NCBI GenBank assembly: GCA_000513555.1 | Contig: ALYD01000032.1 | Span: forward strand, 1-37,722 | DNA from: Lachnospiraceae bacterium JC7 | Lineage (GTDB): Bacteria; Bacillota; Clostridia; Lachnospirales; Lachnospiraceae | DNA: 37,722 nt | Direction of reading: 5' to 3' | Part shown: positions 16,658-23,901 of the stretch, piece after piece | Layout: the number at the start of each line of letters is the position of its first letter | How positions within the stretch are numbered: position 1 is the stretch's first letter | Program-made: the position numbers and the translations under genes | The notes under the pieces: model-generated | Database searches by the model: none | What the model was told of the DNA's origin: nothing | The model's input: only the letters and a program-made list of their open reading frames with translations

Positions 16658-17536
16658 TCATTCTGCACTTCCTTCATCGATTCCCAGAAGTCTGTATGGA
16701 ATAGTCTTTGTCATATGATATATATGCTCAATAGGAATTCCGTATTCCAGAAGATAATGCATATACTCATACATCTCTGTCTCCCAGTCCGGATTCTCTG
16801 TCTGACCCCCATCTGTATCAACCATTACATGCTCATAGCCCACTTCCCTGATAAGCTCGGCATTTTCCTTAAGATTCAGATGGTAGGGCTTACCCTTGCC
16901 CATATTCTGGGCATAGCAGCGTTCCAGAATGACATCATAGTCCCTTACCAGTCTTATCTGATCATCCATGGAATAGTCACATACCCACCACTCGGGATGT
17001 GTGATGATGATTTTCTTTACACCTGCATCCCTTGCGGCTTCTACTATGACGAATGCCTCTTCCGGTGATACATGGGCTGTACCCAGTGCCACATCATAGT
17101 CCCTTACGAGATTAAATACATCCTTAAGCTCCGGTATGACCTTACCGTCTCTAACAAGCTCAATGCCATCTCCCGGATTCTGTCCCATCTTCGCAAGGTG
17201 CTGCTTTGCCGACTGGGTAGGAAGCCAGATTTCCTTAGCTCCAAGCTTCAGTCCCTTTTCAACTGCTTCAGGATTCACTCCGCCTATGACTTTGTTCATC
17301 ACCACTCCGCCGTACATTGTGAAACCGGTGTTTTCGCCATAGACCTTCCGGACGTACTCATTGGCAATGGCAGCACGGTTTACGGTAAAACCCAGATGAG
17401 ACTTGATAACTATGGCTCTGGCCCCGACTCTTACGGCTGCATCCGCAAGCTCCAGATCACTGTAGGCCCGTAGTCTCAGATCAGGATTCGTGTGTACATG
17501 CATGTCGCATATACCCTTCAGCGAAACTCTGCTCAT
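16658..17536 (-). CDS. DUF6282 family amidohydrolase-like protein
   Basis: A 292-aa protein I place in DUF6282, a family of unknown function related to amidohydrolases. A possible metal site is visible: DMHVH (Asp11, His13, His15), IKSH (Lys45, His47), GTAHVS (His155), ITHPEWW (His180) and VDTDGG (Asp240, Asp242), which together look like a TIM-barrel hydrolase with one or two metals. AGGAGGG lies 5 bases before the ATG. Upstream of matC2 in the same unit and divergent from lysR2. It may open, hydrolyse or otherwise modify a carboxylate carried by MatC2; there is no direct evidence for a substrate. Confidence 0.72.
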   Translation of the reverse strand: MSRVSLKGICDMHVHTNPDLRLRAYSDLELADAAVRVGARAIVIKSHLGFTVNRAAIANEYVRKVYGENTGFTMYGGVVMNKVIGGVNPEAVEKGLKLGAKEIWLPTQSAKQHLAKMGQNPGDGIELVRDGKVIPELKDVFNLVRDYDVALGTAHVSPEEAFVIVEAARDAGVKKIIITHPEWWVCDYSMDDQIRLVRDYDVILERCYAQNMGKGKPYHLNLKENAELIREVGYEHVMVDTDGGQTENPDWETEMYEYMHYLLEYGIPIEHIYHMTKTIPYRLLGIDEGSAE

Positions 17537-17599
17537 ATTCCCTCCTTCATACTATGCGTAAATTCATTTCAGCTGATGTTTAACCGGAATTTACGCTAT

Positions 17600-17660
17600 G
17601 TATCAATCCACCTGTGAATCATAATTTATCACTTATATGATTCACATCATGACTTGATAC
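17600..17660. promoter_or_regulatory. Nested dyad between DUF6282 gene and lysR2
   Basis: Outer arms GTATCAA (17600-17606) and TTGATAC (17654-17660); inner arms TGTGAATCAT (17613-17622) and ATGATTCACA (17637-17646). The architecture resembles the nested dyad at lysR1, but the sequence differs. The outer arms contain TTGATA reading outwards on both strands. Confidence 0.6.
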
Positions 17661-17665
17661 ACTCT

Positions 17666-17694
17666 TTTCAAAACTCTTCGTAATAAAGTATAAT
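17666..17694 (+). promoter_or_regulatory. Candidate lysR2 promoter
   Basis: TTTCAA (17666-17671), 17-base spacer, perfect TATAAT (17689-17694), just downstream of the nested dyad. It leaves a leader of about 190 nt before lysR2. Confidence 0.5.
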
Positions 17695-17735
17695 GGGTCG
17701 AAAGCCATCACAGAATGCATCTATTCCATATATGT

Positions 17736-17756
17736 CATATCGGTTTTTCCGATATG
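17736..17756. promoter_or_regulatory. Dyad CATATCGG-N5-CCGATATG in the lysR2 leader
   Basis: Perfect 8-bp arms around TTTTT. The core ATCGG-N5-CCGAT has the same geometry as the ATAGG-N5-CCTAT operators, with one base changed in each half. It could be a DNA operator or an RNA hairpin in the leader. Confidence 0.5.
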
Positions 17757-17893
17757 TACAGGCATGACATCATGTTTTGATAAAAACAATACTGATTATT
17801 ATGTCCTGATAATCAAGAAGAAAAGCAGCCTGCTCGGTTCTGGCGAACGCATTTTCCATGCATGCATTCGGAAACCTGTCAATGGAGGTATAA

Positions 17894-18823
17894 ATGGAAA
17901 TAAAAGAACTGAACTATCTTATAGCCATAGCAGAGGAGAAAAGCATCTCCAAAGCAGCAGAACGCTTGTATATGGCCCAGTCAAGTCTCTCACAGTTTCT
18001 CTCCTGTTATGAGAGTAATCTTGGTTACAGACTTTTTGTACGAACTTCAAACGGTGTCCGGCCCACAGAATCGGGACAGCTTCTTTTGGAGTATGCCTAC
18101 CACACCATTTCCGAATATCACAGGGTGCAGGATAAGATGCAGGATGTATCGAATCTTGATGCCGGACATGTCATCCTCGGCATCAGTTCATTCCGTGGCT
18201 CCTATCTGCTACCTCCTGTTCTTAATGCCTTTCACATGACCTATCCCAACATCCATGTACAGATAGTTGAAAAGAACTCCATGGCCCTTGAGCAGTATCT
18301 TATGAACGGAGACATTGACCTTGCACTTCTTGCCCGGCCTGAGAAGGGCAGCCGGCTCCATGTCTTCGATCTATTGAAAGACGAGATCTGCCTTGTGGCA
18401 AGCCCCAATCATCCGGTGATGTCCAAGGCAAAAGAAAACAACAGCAATCCTTCTTCCCGCATCAGAAAAAGCGTAAGGATAAAGGATGCGGCGAAATACG
18501 AGTTTCTTCTCAGTGACTTTGACACCATACTGGGACGTGAAGCAAGGCGTCTCTTCATGAAGAACAGGATCACGCCTCTCGCTTACAACAACACCCTCTC
18601 TGCCCTCTTTGCCGCTTCCCTTGCAGCAAACGGACAGGGTCTTGCCTTCACTTATTACAGTTCCAGACACTATTTCCGTAACGCCGAGTTCCTGTCTCTC
18701 GGAAAGGATGCCCCAAGCATAGACCTGGTCACCGCCATGTCTCCGGACCGCTACCACTCAAAAGCCGCTCTGGCGTTGAATGATGTGATTCAACAGATTC
18801 TGAATACCGAGACTGTGATGTAA
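17894..18823 (+). CDS. LysR-family regulator (lysR2)
   Basis: A 309-aa LysR-type regulator, paralogous to lysR1: MEIKELNYLIAIAEEKSISK and AAERLYMAQSSLSQFL form the DNA-binding domain (1-60), and the effector domain begins near VILGISSFRGSYLLPP. GGAGG lies 5 bases before the ATG. Divergent from the DUF6282-matC2 unit, which it probably controls. Downstream are two hairpins, and the response regulator gene converges on it. Confidence 0.9.
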   Translation: MEIKELNYLIAIAEEKSISKAAERLYMAQSSLSQFLSCYESNLGYRLFVRTSNGVRPTESGQLLLEYAYHTISEYHRVQDKMQDVSNLDAGHVILGISSFRGSYLLPPVLNAFHMTYPNIHVQIVEKNSMALEQYLMNGDIDLALLARPEKGSRLHVFDLLKDEICLVASPNHPVMSKAKENNSNPSSRIRKSVRIKDAAKYEFLLSDFDTILGREARRLFMKNRITPLAYNNTLSALFAASLAANGQGLAFTYYSSRHYFRNAEFLSLGKDAPSIDLVTAMSPDRYHSKAALALNDVIQQILNTETVM

Positions 18824-18828
18824 AGCAC

Positions 18829-18869
18829 AGGTTTCTGAACGTCATCAAGGAAAATACGTTCAGAAACCT
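18829..18869 (+). other. Hairpin after lysR2
   Basis: Perfect 14-bp stem AGGTTTCTGAACGT (18829-18842) with its complement (18856-18869) and a 13-base loop, starting 6 bases after the lysR2 stop. No T-run follows, so it is probably a 3' stabilising hairpin in front of the real terminator. Confidence 0.55.
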
Positions 18870-18877
18870 CATATATA

Positions 18878-18919
18878 AAAAAGAATGGCATTGGTATCAC
18901 ATCCAATGTCATTCTTTTT
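18878..18919. terminator. Bidirectional terminator between lysR2 and the response regulator
   Basis: 17-base arms (18878-18894 and 18903-18919), starting AAAAAGAATG and ending CATTCTTTTT, with one mismatch. A/T tracts on both sides let it serve the two convergent genes. Confidence 0.85.
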
Positions 18920-18927
18920 ATTTCTTA

Positions 18928-19623
18928 TCACTCTTGATCGAAACGGTATCCCACTCCTCTCACCGTCTTCAGGTACACCGGATTTTTGGGGTCCTCTTCG
19001 ATCTTGCTTCTTATACGTTTTACATAAACCGTGACTGTATTCTCGTCCACTACGGCGCCGCTGTCATCCCACACCTGTCTGTAAAGCTGTTCCTTGGTGA
19101 AGACCTCACCGGGATGCTCCATGAAATATCTGAAAAGCATGGTCTCTCTGCCTGTGAAATCAAGTCTCTCGCCATCCTTCTGACATTCCATCTTTAAGGT
19201 ATCCACACTGAAGCGTCCTGACTTTACCTGATCGGAGCCTGCATTGGCATAGACCTGAGTTCTACGTATGAGAGCCTTTATATTCTGAATGAGAAGTGCC
19301 GTATGAAAAGGCTTCGTAAGATAGCTGTCGGCACCGTAATCAAGCCCCATTACCTGATCTGCTTCATCTGTCTTTCCGGACAGCATAAGAACAGGGGTCA
19401 TGTCATTTCTTTCCCTCATATGCTGAAGGACCTCATACCCCCCTATTTCCTGCATCATTACATCGAGTATGACCAGACTGAATTTCTGATTATCAAGAAG
19501 CTCTATGGCGTCCTTTCCGTCTGCCGCCTCCGTCACACGCATTCCCTCTCTCTTTAGGGCAACACGTACCGCAAGACGTATCGCAGCCTCATCATCAACT
19601 ACAAGTATATTCTCGTTTGCCAT
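18928..19623 (-). CDS. OmpR-family response regulator
   Basis: 231 aa. Receiver domain 1-118 with acidic pair Asp10/Asp11, phosphoacceptor Asp54 (VILDVMM), Ser82 (LSGK) and Lys104 (TKPF). OmpR/PhoB winged helix at about 130-230, with the usual RYFMEHPGEVFTKEQLY and TVRGVGYRF segments. It has its own promoter with TTGACT/TACAAT, and AAGGAG just before the ATG. No kinase gene is adjacent. The nearest candidate partner is the sensor kinase at 23902-26082, beyond tctCBA. In Proteobacteria tctCBA is controlled by the OmpR-type TctD with TctE, so this protein may play the TctD part. Confidence 0.92.
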   Translation of the reverse strand: MANENILVVDDEAAIRLAVRVALKREGMRVTEAADGKDAIELLDNQKFSLVILDVMMQEIGGYEVLQHMRERNDMTPVLMLSGKTDEADQVMGLDYGADSYLTKPFHTALLIQNIKALIRRTQVYANAGSDQVKSGRFSVDTLKMECQKDGERLDFTGRETMLFRYFMEHPGEVFTKEQLYRQVWDDSGAVVDENTVTVYVKRIRSKIEEDPKNPVYLKTVRGVGYRFDQE

Positions 19624-19675
19624 AAAACTCCTTATTGATCACTTAAAAAATCCTTTTTTTTTAAACCTAAGCTTT

Positions 19676-19704
19676 ATTGTATCCATGAGGACATTTTGAG
19701 TCAA
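19676..19704 (-). promoter_or_regulatory. Response regulator promoter
   Basis: Minus strand: TTGACT (19699-19704), 17-base spacer, TACAAT (19676-19681), close to the housekeeping consensus. Leader of about 45 nt. Confidence 0.65.
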
Positions 19705-19766
19705 TTCCATTCCTCAGGGATTCCTCGGGAACCTGCCTCCTGTCATGGCATCTGCATCAGATCAGA

Positions 19767-20348
19767 TTATTTCTCAACAGTGCCGAAATACTTCGTAACA
19801 TCAAATTCCACAGGATAGCTCCCTTCACCGGATCCATCCTTCGCGCCATAGGTCAGAATCAGATTATTACCTGTAGTAAATTTCATGGATTCCGGCCAGT
19901 AATACTTATCATTTATGGTCTCGATCCTGCTTACGGTCTTACCGTCTTTATCAATAACATAAAAGTCCGGTCCATAATATCCGCACATATATAATTTTCC
20001 GGAGGAACTGAAGATCCATGATGCACTGGCTCCTCCGAAATCAGAATTCTCCTTTTTTACGGCTCCGGTCTGTGGATCCAGCAAAAGTATGGTTCCTCCA
20101 TGCAGAACATACGCGTATCCGTTATTAATTCCCAAATATTGCGATCTCGTAAGTTCAGTTGCCGGCAACGCATCCAGAGTTTTACTCCACATTATTGACC
20201 CATTGGTCTGATTTTTACATGTAAGTGTACTGTACTCGTAACAGTCCTCATACTTTATATTCATAGAGATCTTGGGTTCAGCCGCTATGACTGTCATACA
20301 AAATCCAAATATAAAGCCCACAACACCGATAACTATTTTCTTAAGCAT
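19767..20348 (-). CDS. Secreted hypothetical protein with beta-propeller-like repeats
   Basis: 193 aa with an N-terminal signal sequence (MLKKIVIGVVGFIFGFC, with a likely cleavage site after VIAA). The mature part has PQQ/WD-like strand patterns (GTILLLDPQTGAVKKE, KLYMCGYYGPDFYVIDKDGK) suggesting a few propeller blades, too few for a closed propeller. GAGGGGG lies 5 bases before the ATG. It lies after the tctA terminator and before the response regulator, on the same strand, with a possible TACTAT -10 close upstream. I do not recognise a specific family. An extracellular sensor or accessory role near the tct genes is speculation. Confidence 0.6.
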   Translation of the reverse strand: MLKKIVIGVVGFIFGFCMTVIAAEPKISMNIKYEDCYEYSTLTCKNQTNGSIMWSKTLDALPATELTRSQYLGINNGYAYVLHGGTILLLDPQTGAVKKENSDFGGASASWIFSSSGKLYMCGYYGPDFYVIDKDGKTVSRIETINDKYYWPESMKFTTGNNLILTYGAKDGSGEGSYPVEFDVTKYFGTVEK

Positions 20349-20458
20349 ATCTGCCCCCTCAAAAATAGTAGAGTTTGACTATTCCTTCCCAAACTGATTT
20401 ATCGACGTCAAAAGATTAAATATTAGTGGATTTTCTGATTATTTATTTCAACATGTCA

Positions 20459-20492
20459 TAAAAAACAGGCCCCCACATCCTGTGGGAGCCTG
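20459..20492 (-). terminator. Terminator of tctCBA
   Basis: 12-base arms (20466-20477 and 20481-20492; CAGGCCCCCACA with TGTGGGAGCCTG, one mismatch) followed on the minus strand by TTTTTTAT. Confidence 0.85.
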
Positions 20493-20521
20493 AAATATAT
20501 CTTTTGGCCTATTATGAAAAA

Positions 20522-22024
20522 TTATGCAGCCTTCTTCTTTGAGATAAAAGGCTTCACGAATGGGTAAACAAGCATAACCACACATGCAGCAACAATTATG
20601 AAAGTAATCGGAGATGTGAAGATACCTACGATGCTTCCGTTCTTAAGAGTATATGCTCTTCTGAAGTTAGACTCACACATCTGTCCGAGAACGAGTCCGA
20701 GAACAAGTGCAGCTGAATTGTACTTAAGCTTTGAGAAGAGATATCCGATGATACCTGCCGCAACCATAAGTACTACGTCACCTGTGTTGTTGTTTGTAGC
20801 ATAAGCACCGATCGTTGCAAGGATAACGATTACAGGTCCAAGAATTGAATATGGAACTGAAAGGATCTTTGCAAATACTCTTGCGATTCCCATGGAAACG
20901 ATAACCATGACGATGTTTGTTACGAACATGGATGCAAATACTGATGCAAGGTACTCAGGCTGCTGCTTGATAAGAAGAGGTCCAACCTGTACGCCCTGGA
21001 TAACGAGAGCTGTCATCATGATAGCCGCAGCATTACCGCCAGGGATACCAAGTGAAAGAAGCGGAACCATGGCACCGCCGGTAGCACCGTTGTTAGCAGC
21101 TTCGGAAGCTACGATACCATCAGGTATACCTGTTCCGAGAAGCTCAGGATGCTTTGAAACCTTCTTCTCGATCGCATATGCAAGGAAGGATGCGATGGTT
21201 GCACCGGCACCCGGAAGGATACCTACAACTGTACCAAGTACAGATGCACGAACCATTGTCCACTTTGTCTCCCAGAGTTCCTTGATGGAAGGAAGTTTTG
21301 CGGAAGTGTCGCCACCCTTGGCTGTTGAATCCTTCTCTACATCTATCTTCTTCTGCTTGTTTGTCTGCTTGAGAACCTCGGTAACTGCGAAAAGACCGAT
21401 CATTACAGGGATCATCTCGATGCCTGAAAGAAGTGTTGAACTTCCGAAGGTGAAACGGGCGATACCGAGCATAGGGTCCATTCCTATGGTTGCAAGGAAA
21501 AGACCGATACATCCAGAAATAAGTGTCTTTACGATGTTGTCACTGTCGAGACATGAAAGAACTGAAAGACCAAGGAATGATACTGCGAAAAGCTCTGAAG
21601 GACCGAATTTAAGAGCAACTGCTGCAAGCTGAGGAGAAATGAGTGCCATAGCGAAAGCAGCTACAAGTCCACCGAATGCAGAAGCCACAAGTGAGTAGCC
21701 GAGAGCCTTACCGGCTTCACCTCTCTGTGCCATAGGATAACCGTCAAAGGTTGTAGGCGCGGAAGAAGGTGTTCCTGGAATCTTAAACAGGATAGCTGTG
21801 ATTCCACCGCCTGTGATAGATGCGCAGTAAACAGATACAAGGAATGCGATAGCTACGATTGGTTTCATAGCATATGCGAAAGGCAGTGCAAGAGCAACCG
21901 CCATAGATGCTGATACACCGGGCATAGCACCGAAAATTACACCGATGATAGTACCACCCACGATAAAGAGGAAGGTAGAAGGTGTAAACACAATAGAAAA
22001 TCCTGTCACTAATAAATCAAACAT
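20522..22024 (-). CDS. tctA: Tricarboxylate transporter large membrane subunit TctA
   Basis: A 500-aa protein with about 12 hydrophobic segments; the permease of a tripartite tricarboxylate transporter (TTT family) that takes substrate from the binding protein TctC and uses an ion gradient. The family hallmark GTPSSAPTTFDGYPMAQRGE is present near residues 82-101, with a related second copy of the fold in PGAGATIASFLAYAIEKKVS and GVPGGNAAA-like IPGGNAAAIM. AAGGAG is about 8 bases before the ATG, and only 18 bp separate it from tctB. Ends the tctCBA unit before a strong terminator. Confidence 0.95.
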   Translation of the reverse strand: MFDLLVTGFSIVFTPSTFLFIVGGTIIGVIFGAMPGVSASMAVALALPFAYAMKPIVAIAFLVSVYCASITGGGITAILFKIPGTPSSAPTTFDGYPMAQRGEAGKALGYSLVASAFGGLVAAFAMALISPQLAAVALKFGPSELFAVSFLGLSVLSCLDSDNIVKTLISGCIGLFLATIGMDPMLGIARFTFGSSTLLSGIEMIPVMIGLFAVTEVLKQTNKQKKIDVEKDSTAKGGDTSAKLPSIKELWETKWTMVRASVLGTVVGILPGAGATIASFLAYAIEKKVSKHPELLGTGIPDGIVASEAANNGATGGAMVPLLSLGIPGGNAAAIMMTALVIQGVQVGPLLIKQQPEYLASVFASMFVTNIVMVIVSMGIARVFAKILSVPYSILGPVIVILATIGAYATNNNTGDVVLMVAAGIIGYLFSKLKYNSAALVLGLVLGQMCESNFRRAYTLKNGSIVGIFTSPITFIIVAACVVMLVYPFVKPFISKKKAA

Positions 22025-22042
22025 GTTTTTCTCTCCTTCTCT

Positions 22043-22546
22043 TTAGAATGGTAAAATCGACTCAACAGCAAGAGCAAAGCTTCTGAATACACCTGTTCCT
22101 CTTGGGAGCATGATATCAAGAGCGCCCTGGAAAAGAACGTAGATAACTATAGTGATAAGAACTACAGCGATCGCAAGCTTCGGAATGTTTGGTGCCTTGA
22201 GCAGGATACCATATACCATAAGGAAGATGATACATGTAGGTATAAAACCTATCATAGGTAAGATCAAAGCCATGATAGCCACTATGACCATACCTATAAA
22301 AAGCTTACTCTTGAAAAAGCCTGCCACATCGATACCTGAAGTGATGCTTCCGCCCTCAGCCTTCATTTTCTTTACGTTGGTAACGATATTTACAACAGAT
22401 AAAACGATCATGATAGCAAGTATGATCTGTGGCCAGAATGCTGCACCGAGCTCTGTTTCTGATGCTGCAGCTGCAGGATCAGCACCGATCATTGCAAAGA
22501 GACCTGCTCCTGCGATGATTAAAAATGCGGAAAATAAAATATCCAA
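22043..22546 (-). CDS. tctB: Tricarboxylate transporter small membrane subunit TctB
   Basis: A 167-aa protein with four hydrophobic segments, the small membrane subunit of the TTT family. It has the typical early segment (LFAMIGADP, then ETELGAAFWPQIILAIMIVL) and a loop between membrane helices. The only good start is TTG at 22546, preceded by AAGGGGG about 8 bases upstream; the next Met is 18 residues in and inside the first helix. It lies 18 bp before tctA. Confidence 0.85.
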   Translation of the reverse strand: MDILFSAFLIIAGAGLFAMIGADPAAAASETELGAAFWPQIILAIMIVLSVVNIVTNVKKMKAEGGSITSGIDVAGFFKSKLFIGMVIVAIMALILPMIGFIPTCIIFLMVYGILLKAPNIPKLAIAVVLITIVIYVLFQGALDIMLPRGTGVFRSFALAVESILPF

Positions 22547-22651
22547 AATATATCCCCCTTTCTCAGAACATCAGCCCGTTTAAAAATCACAACAAAGGGC
22601 GGATGCTTCATGCCCGATCTCCCGAGGAAAACCGACACGATATTCTCAAAA

Positions 22652-22679
22652 TCGGGGAAACAGGAACCTGTTCCCCCGA
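22652..22679 (-). other. Hairpin between tctC and tctB (possible partial terminator)
   Basis: 13-base arms (22652-22664 and 22667-22679, one wobble) with a 2-base loop, followed on the minus strand by ATTTTGAG. Lying inside the operon, it would lower tctBA relative to tctC or protect the tctC message. Excess binding protein over membrane subunits is usual. Confidence 0.65.
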
Positions 22680-22710
22680 CTTAATCACTGACTTTAATAT
22701 TTACTAATGA

Positions 22711-23739
22711 TTACTTTGTACCAAAGAGTGCGTTAAGATTCTCATAATCTGAATCCCACTCCTTCTGGTAATCAGCTGTTCCGAGCCAGCCCTGTCTCTG
22801 ATCGAGACCCTGCTGCTTACAGAACTCCTGGAAGCTGTCAGATGCTACAGCCTTCTCAGCTGCTGCCTCAAATGCCTTGATAGCTGCATCAGGTGTACCA
22901 GGGATGTAGAAGATACCACGTGCAGGTCCGTATGTTGTCTGGTTGTTGATGTCAGCAGTTGTCTGAACATTCTCCCAGCCTGCAAGTGTAAGGTGCTGAT
23001 CTGTACATGCACCGATAACCTTCATGTCGCCTGACTCAACCATTGCTGAAACCTCTGCAGGTCCCTCACAACCGAGGTTGATGTGTCCGCCAACGATATC
23101 AGCATTGAGCTGTGAACCCTCTGTATATGCTACAGCCTCAACCTCACCGTCAAATGCACCCTGTACGCAGGCTGCATCAAGACCTGTGATAGTCATAACA
23201 CCGCACTTTACTGAACCAGGATTTGACTTAAGGTACTCCTTGAGCTCTTCCATGTTGTTGTATGGCTCATTCTTTCCTGCTACGAATACATTTACATCAT
23301 GTACAAGCTGGCAAAGAGGCTTAACTGAACCATAAACATCAAAATCTGTTGCGCCTGTGATCTGAGCGAGCATAGGTGACTGTGTGCAGAGAAGATATGT
23401 ATATCCATCTGCCGGCTGTGAAGAAGCGAACTGTACACCTGTAACTCCGCCTGCTCCGGACTTGTTGTTTACAACGACCTTAACACCGATCTCATTCTCA
23501 AGAGCAGTAGCGAAAGCTCTGAGTGTTGTATCAGCTCCGCCGCCTGTTCCCCAAGGACATACGATTTCAATGTTTCTGTCCCATGTCCAATCAGATGCAG
23601 CTGCATCTCCTGAAGCCGCAGCCTTTGTCTCTGCTGCCTGTCCGCCGTTAGAAGCATTTGAGCTGCCTCCGCATCCTGCGAGAACTGCCATTGCCATCGC
23701 TGTGAGAACAGCAACAGAACCTAAGAATCTCTTTTTCAT
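22711..23739 (-). CDS. tctC: Tricarboxylate-binding lipoprotein TctC
   Basis: A 342-aa extracytoplasmic binding protein of the TctC/Bug family. The N terminus is a lipoprotein signal (MKKRFLGSVAVLTAMAMAVL, then AGCGGSS, with the lipobox Cys at 23) and a Ser/Ala/Gly-rich linker, as expected for a Gram-positive cell. The fold begins at IEIVCPWGTGGGADTTLRAF (the Bug-family PxGxGGxxD pattern), followed by VVNNKSGAGGVTG. It captures the tricarboxylate for TctAB; citrate is the classical ligand, but Bug proteins bind many carboxylates. AGGAG is about 10 bases before the ATG. First gene of tctCBA, with its own promoter. Confidence 0.94.
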   Translation of the reverse strand: MKKRFLGSVAVLTAMAMAVLAGCGGSSNASNGGQAAETKAAASGDAAASDWTWDRNIEIVCPWGTGGGADTTLRAFATALENEIGVKVVVNNKSGAGGVTGVQFASSQPADGYTYLLCTQSPMLAQITGATDFDVYGSVKPLCQLVHDVNVFVAGKNEPYNNMEELKEYLKSNPGSVKCGVMTITGLDAACVQGAFDGEVEAVAYTEGSQLNADIVGGHINLGCEGPAEVSAMVESGDMKVIGACTDQHLTLAGWENVQTTADINNQTTYGPARGIFYIPGTPDAAIKAFEAAAEKAVASDSFQEFCKQQGLDQRQGWLGTADYQKEWDSDYENLNALFGTK

Positions 23740-23777
23740 AATAGAACCTCTCCTTTCGTTCTTTAACCTATGTGCAG

Positions 23778-23807
23778 ATTATATATTCGGAGGGGTCTCA
23801 AAAACAA
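23778..23807 (-). promoter_or_regulatory. tctCBA promoter
   Basis: Minus strand: TTGTTT (23802-23807), 18-base spacer, perfect TATAAT (23778-23783). Leader of about 35 nt before tctC. Confidence 0.6.
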
Positions 23808-23828
23808 CATTTCGGGCACAACTAACAA

Positions 23829-23852
23829 TGACAGTTTTGTCACTTTCGTCAC
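23829..23852. promoter_or_regulatory. TGACA/GTCAC repeat cluster upstream of tctC
   Basis: A dyad TGACA-GTTT-TGTCA (23829-23842), then a direct repeat of GTCAC at 9-base spacing (23839-23843 and 23848-23852). It lies about 22 bp upstream of the -35, the right place for an activator such as the nearby response regulator. Confidence 0.5.
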
Positions 23853-23901
23853 AGATGTGTAATAAACCAACAATACCCCCTTTATTTTAAGAGCTGCGGT
23901 T

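Noticed and set aside
20892..21632. Plus-strand frame opposite tctA (246 codons)
   Set aside because: Shadow of tctA; its product has no family features.
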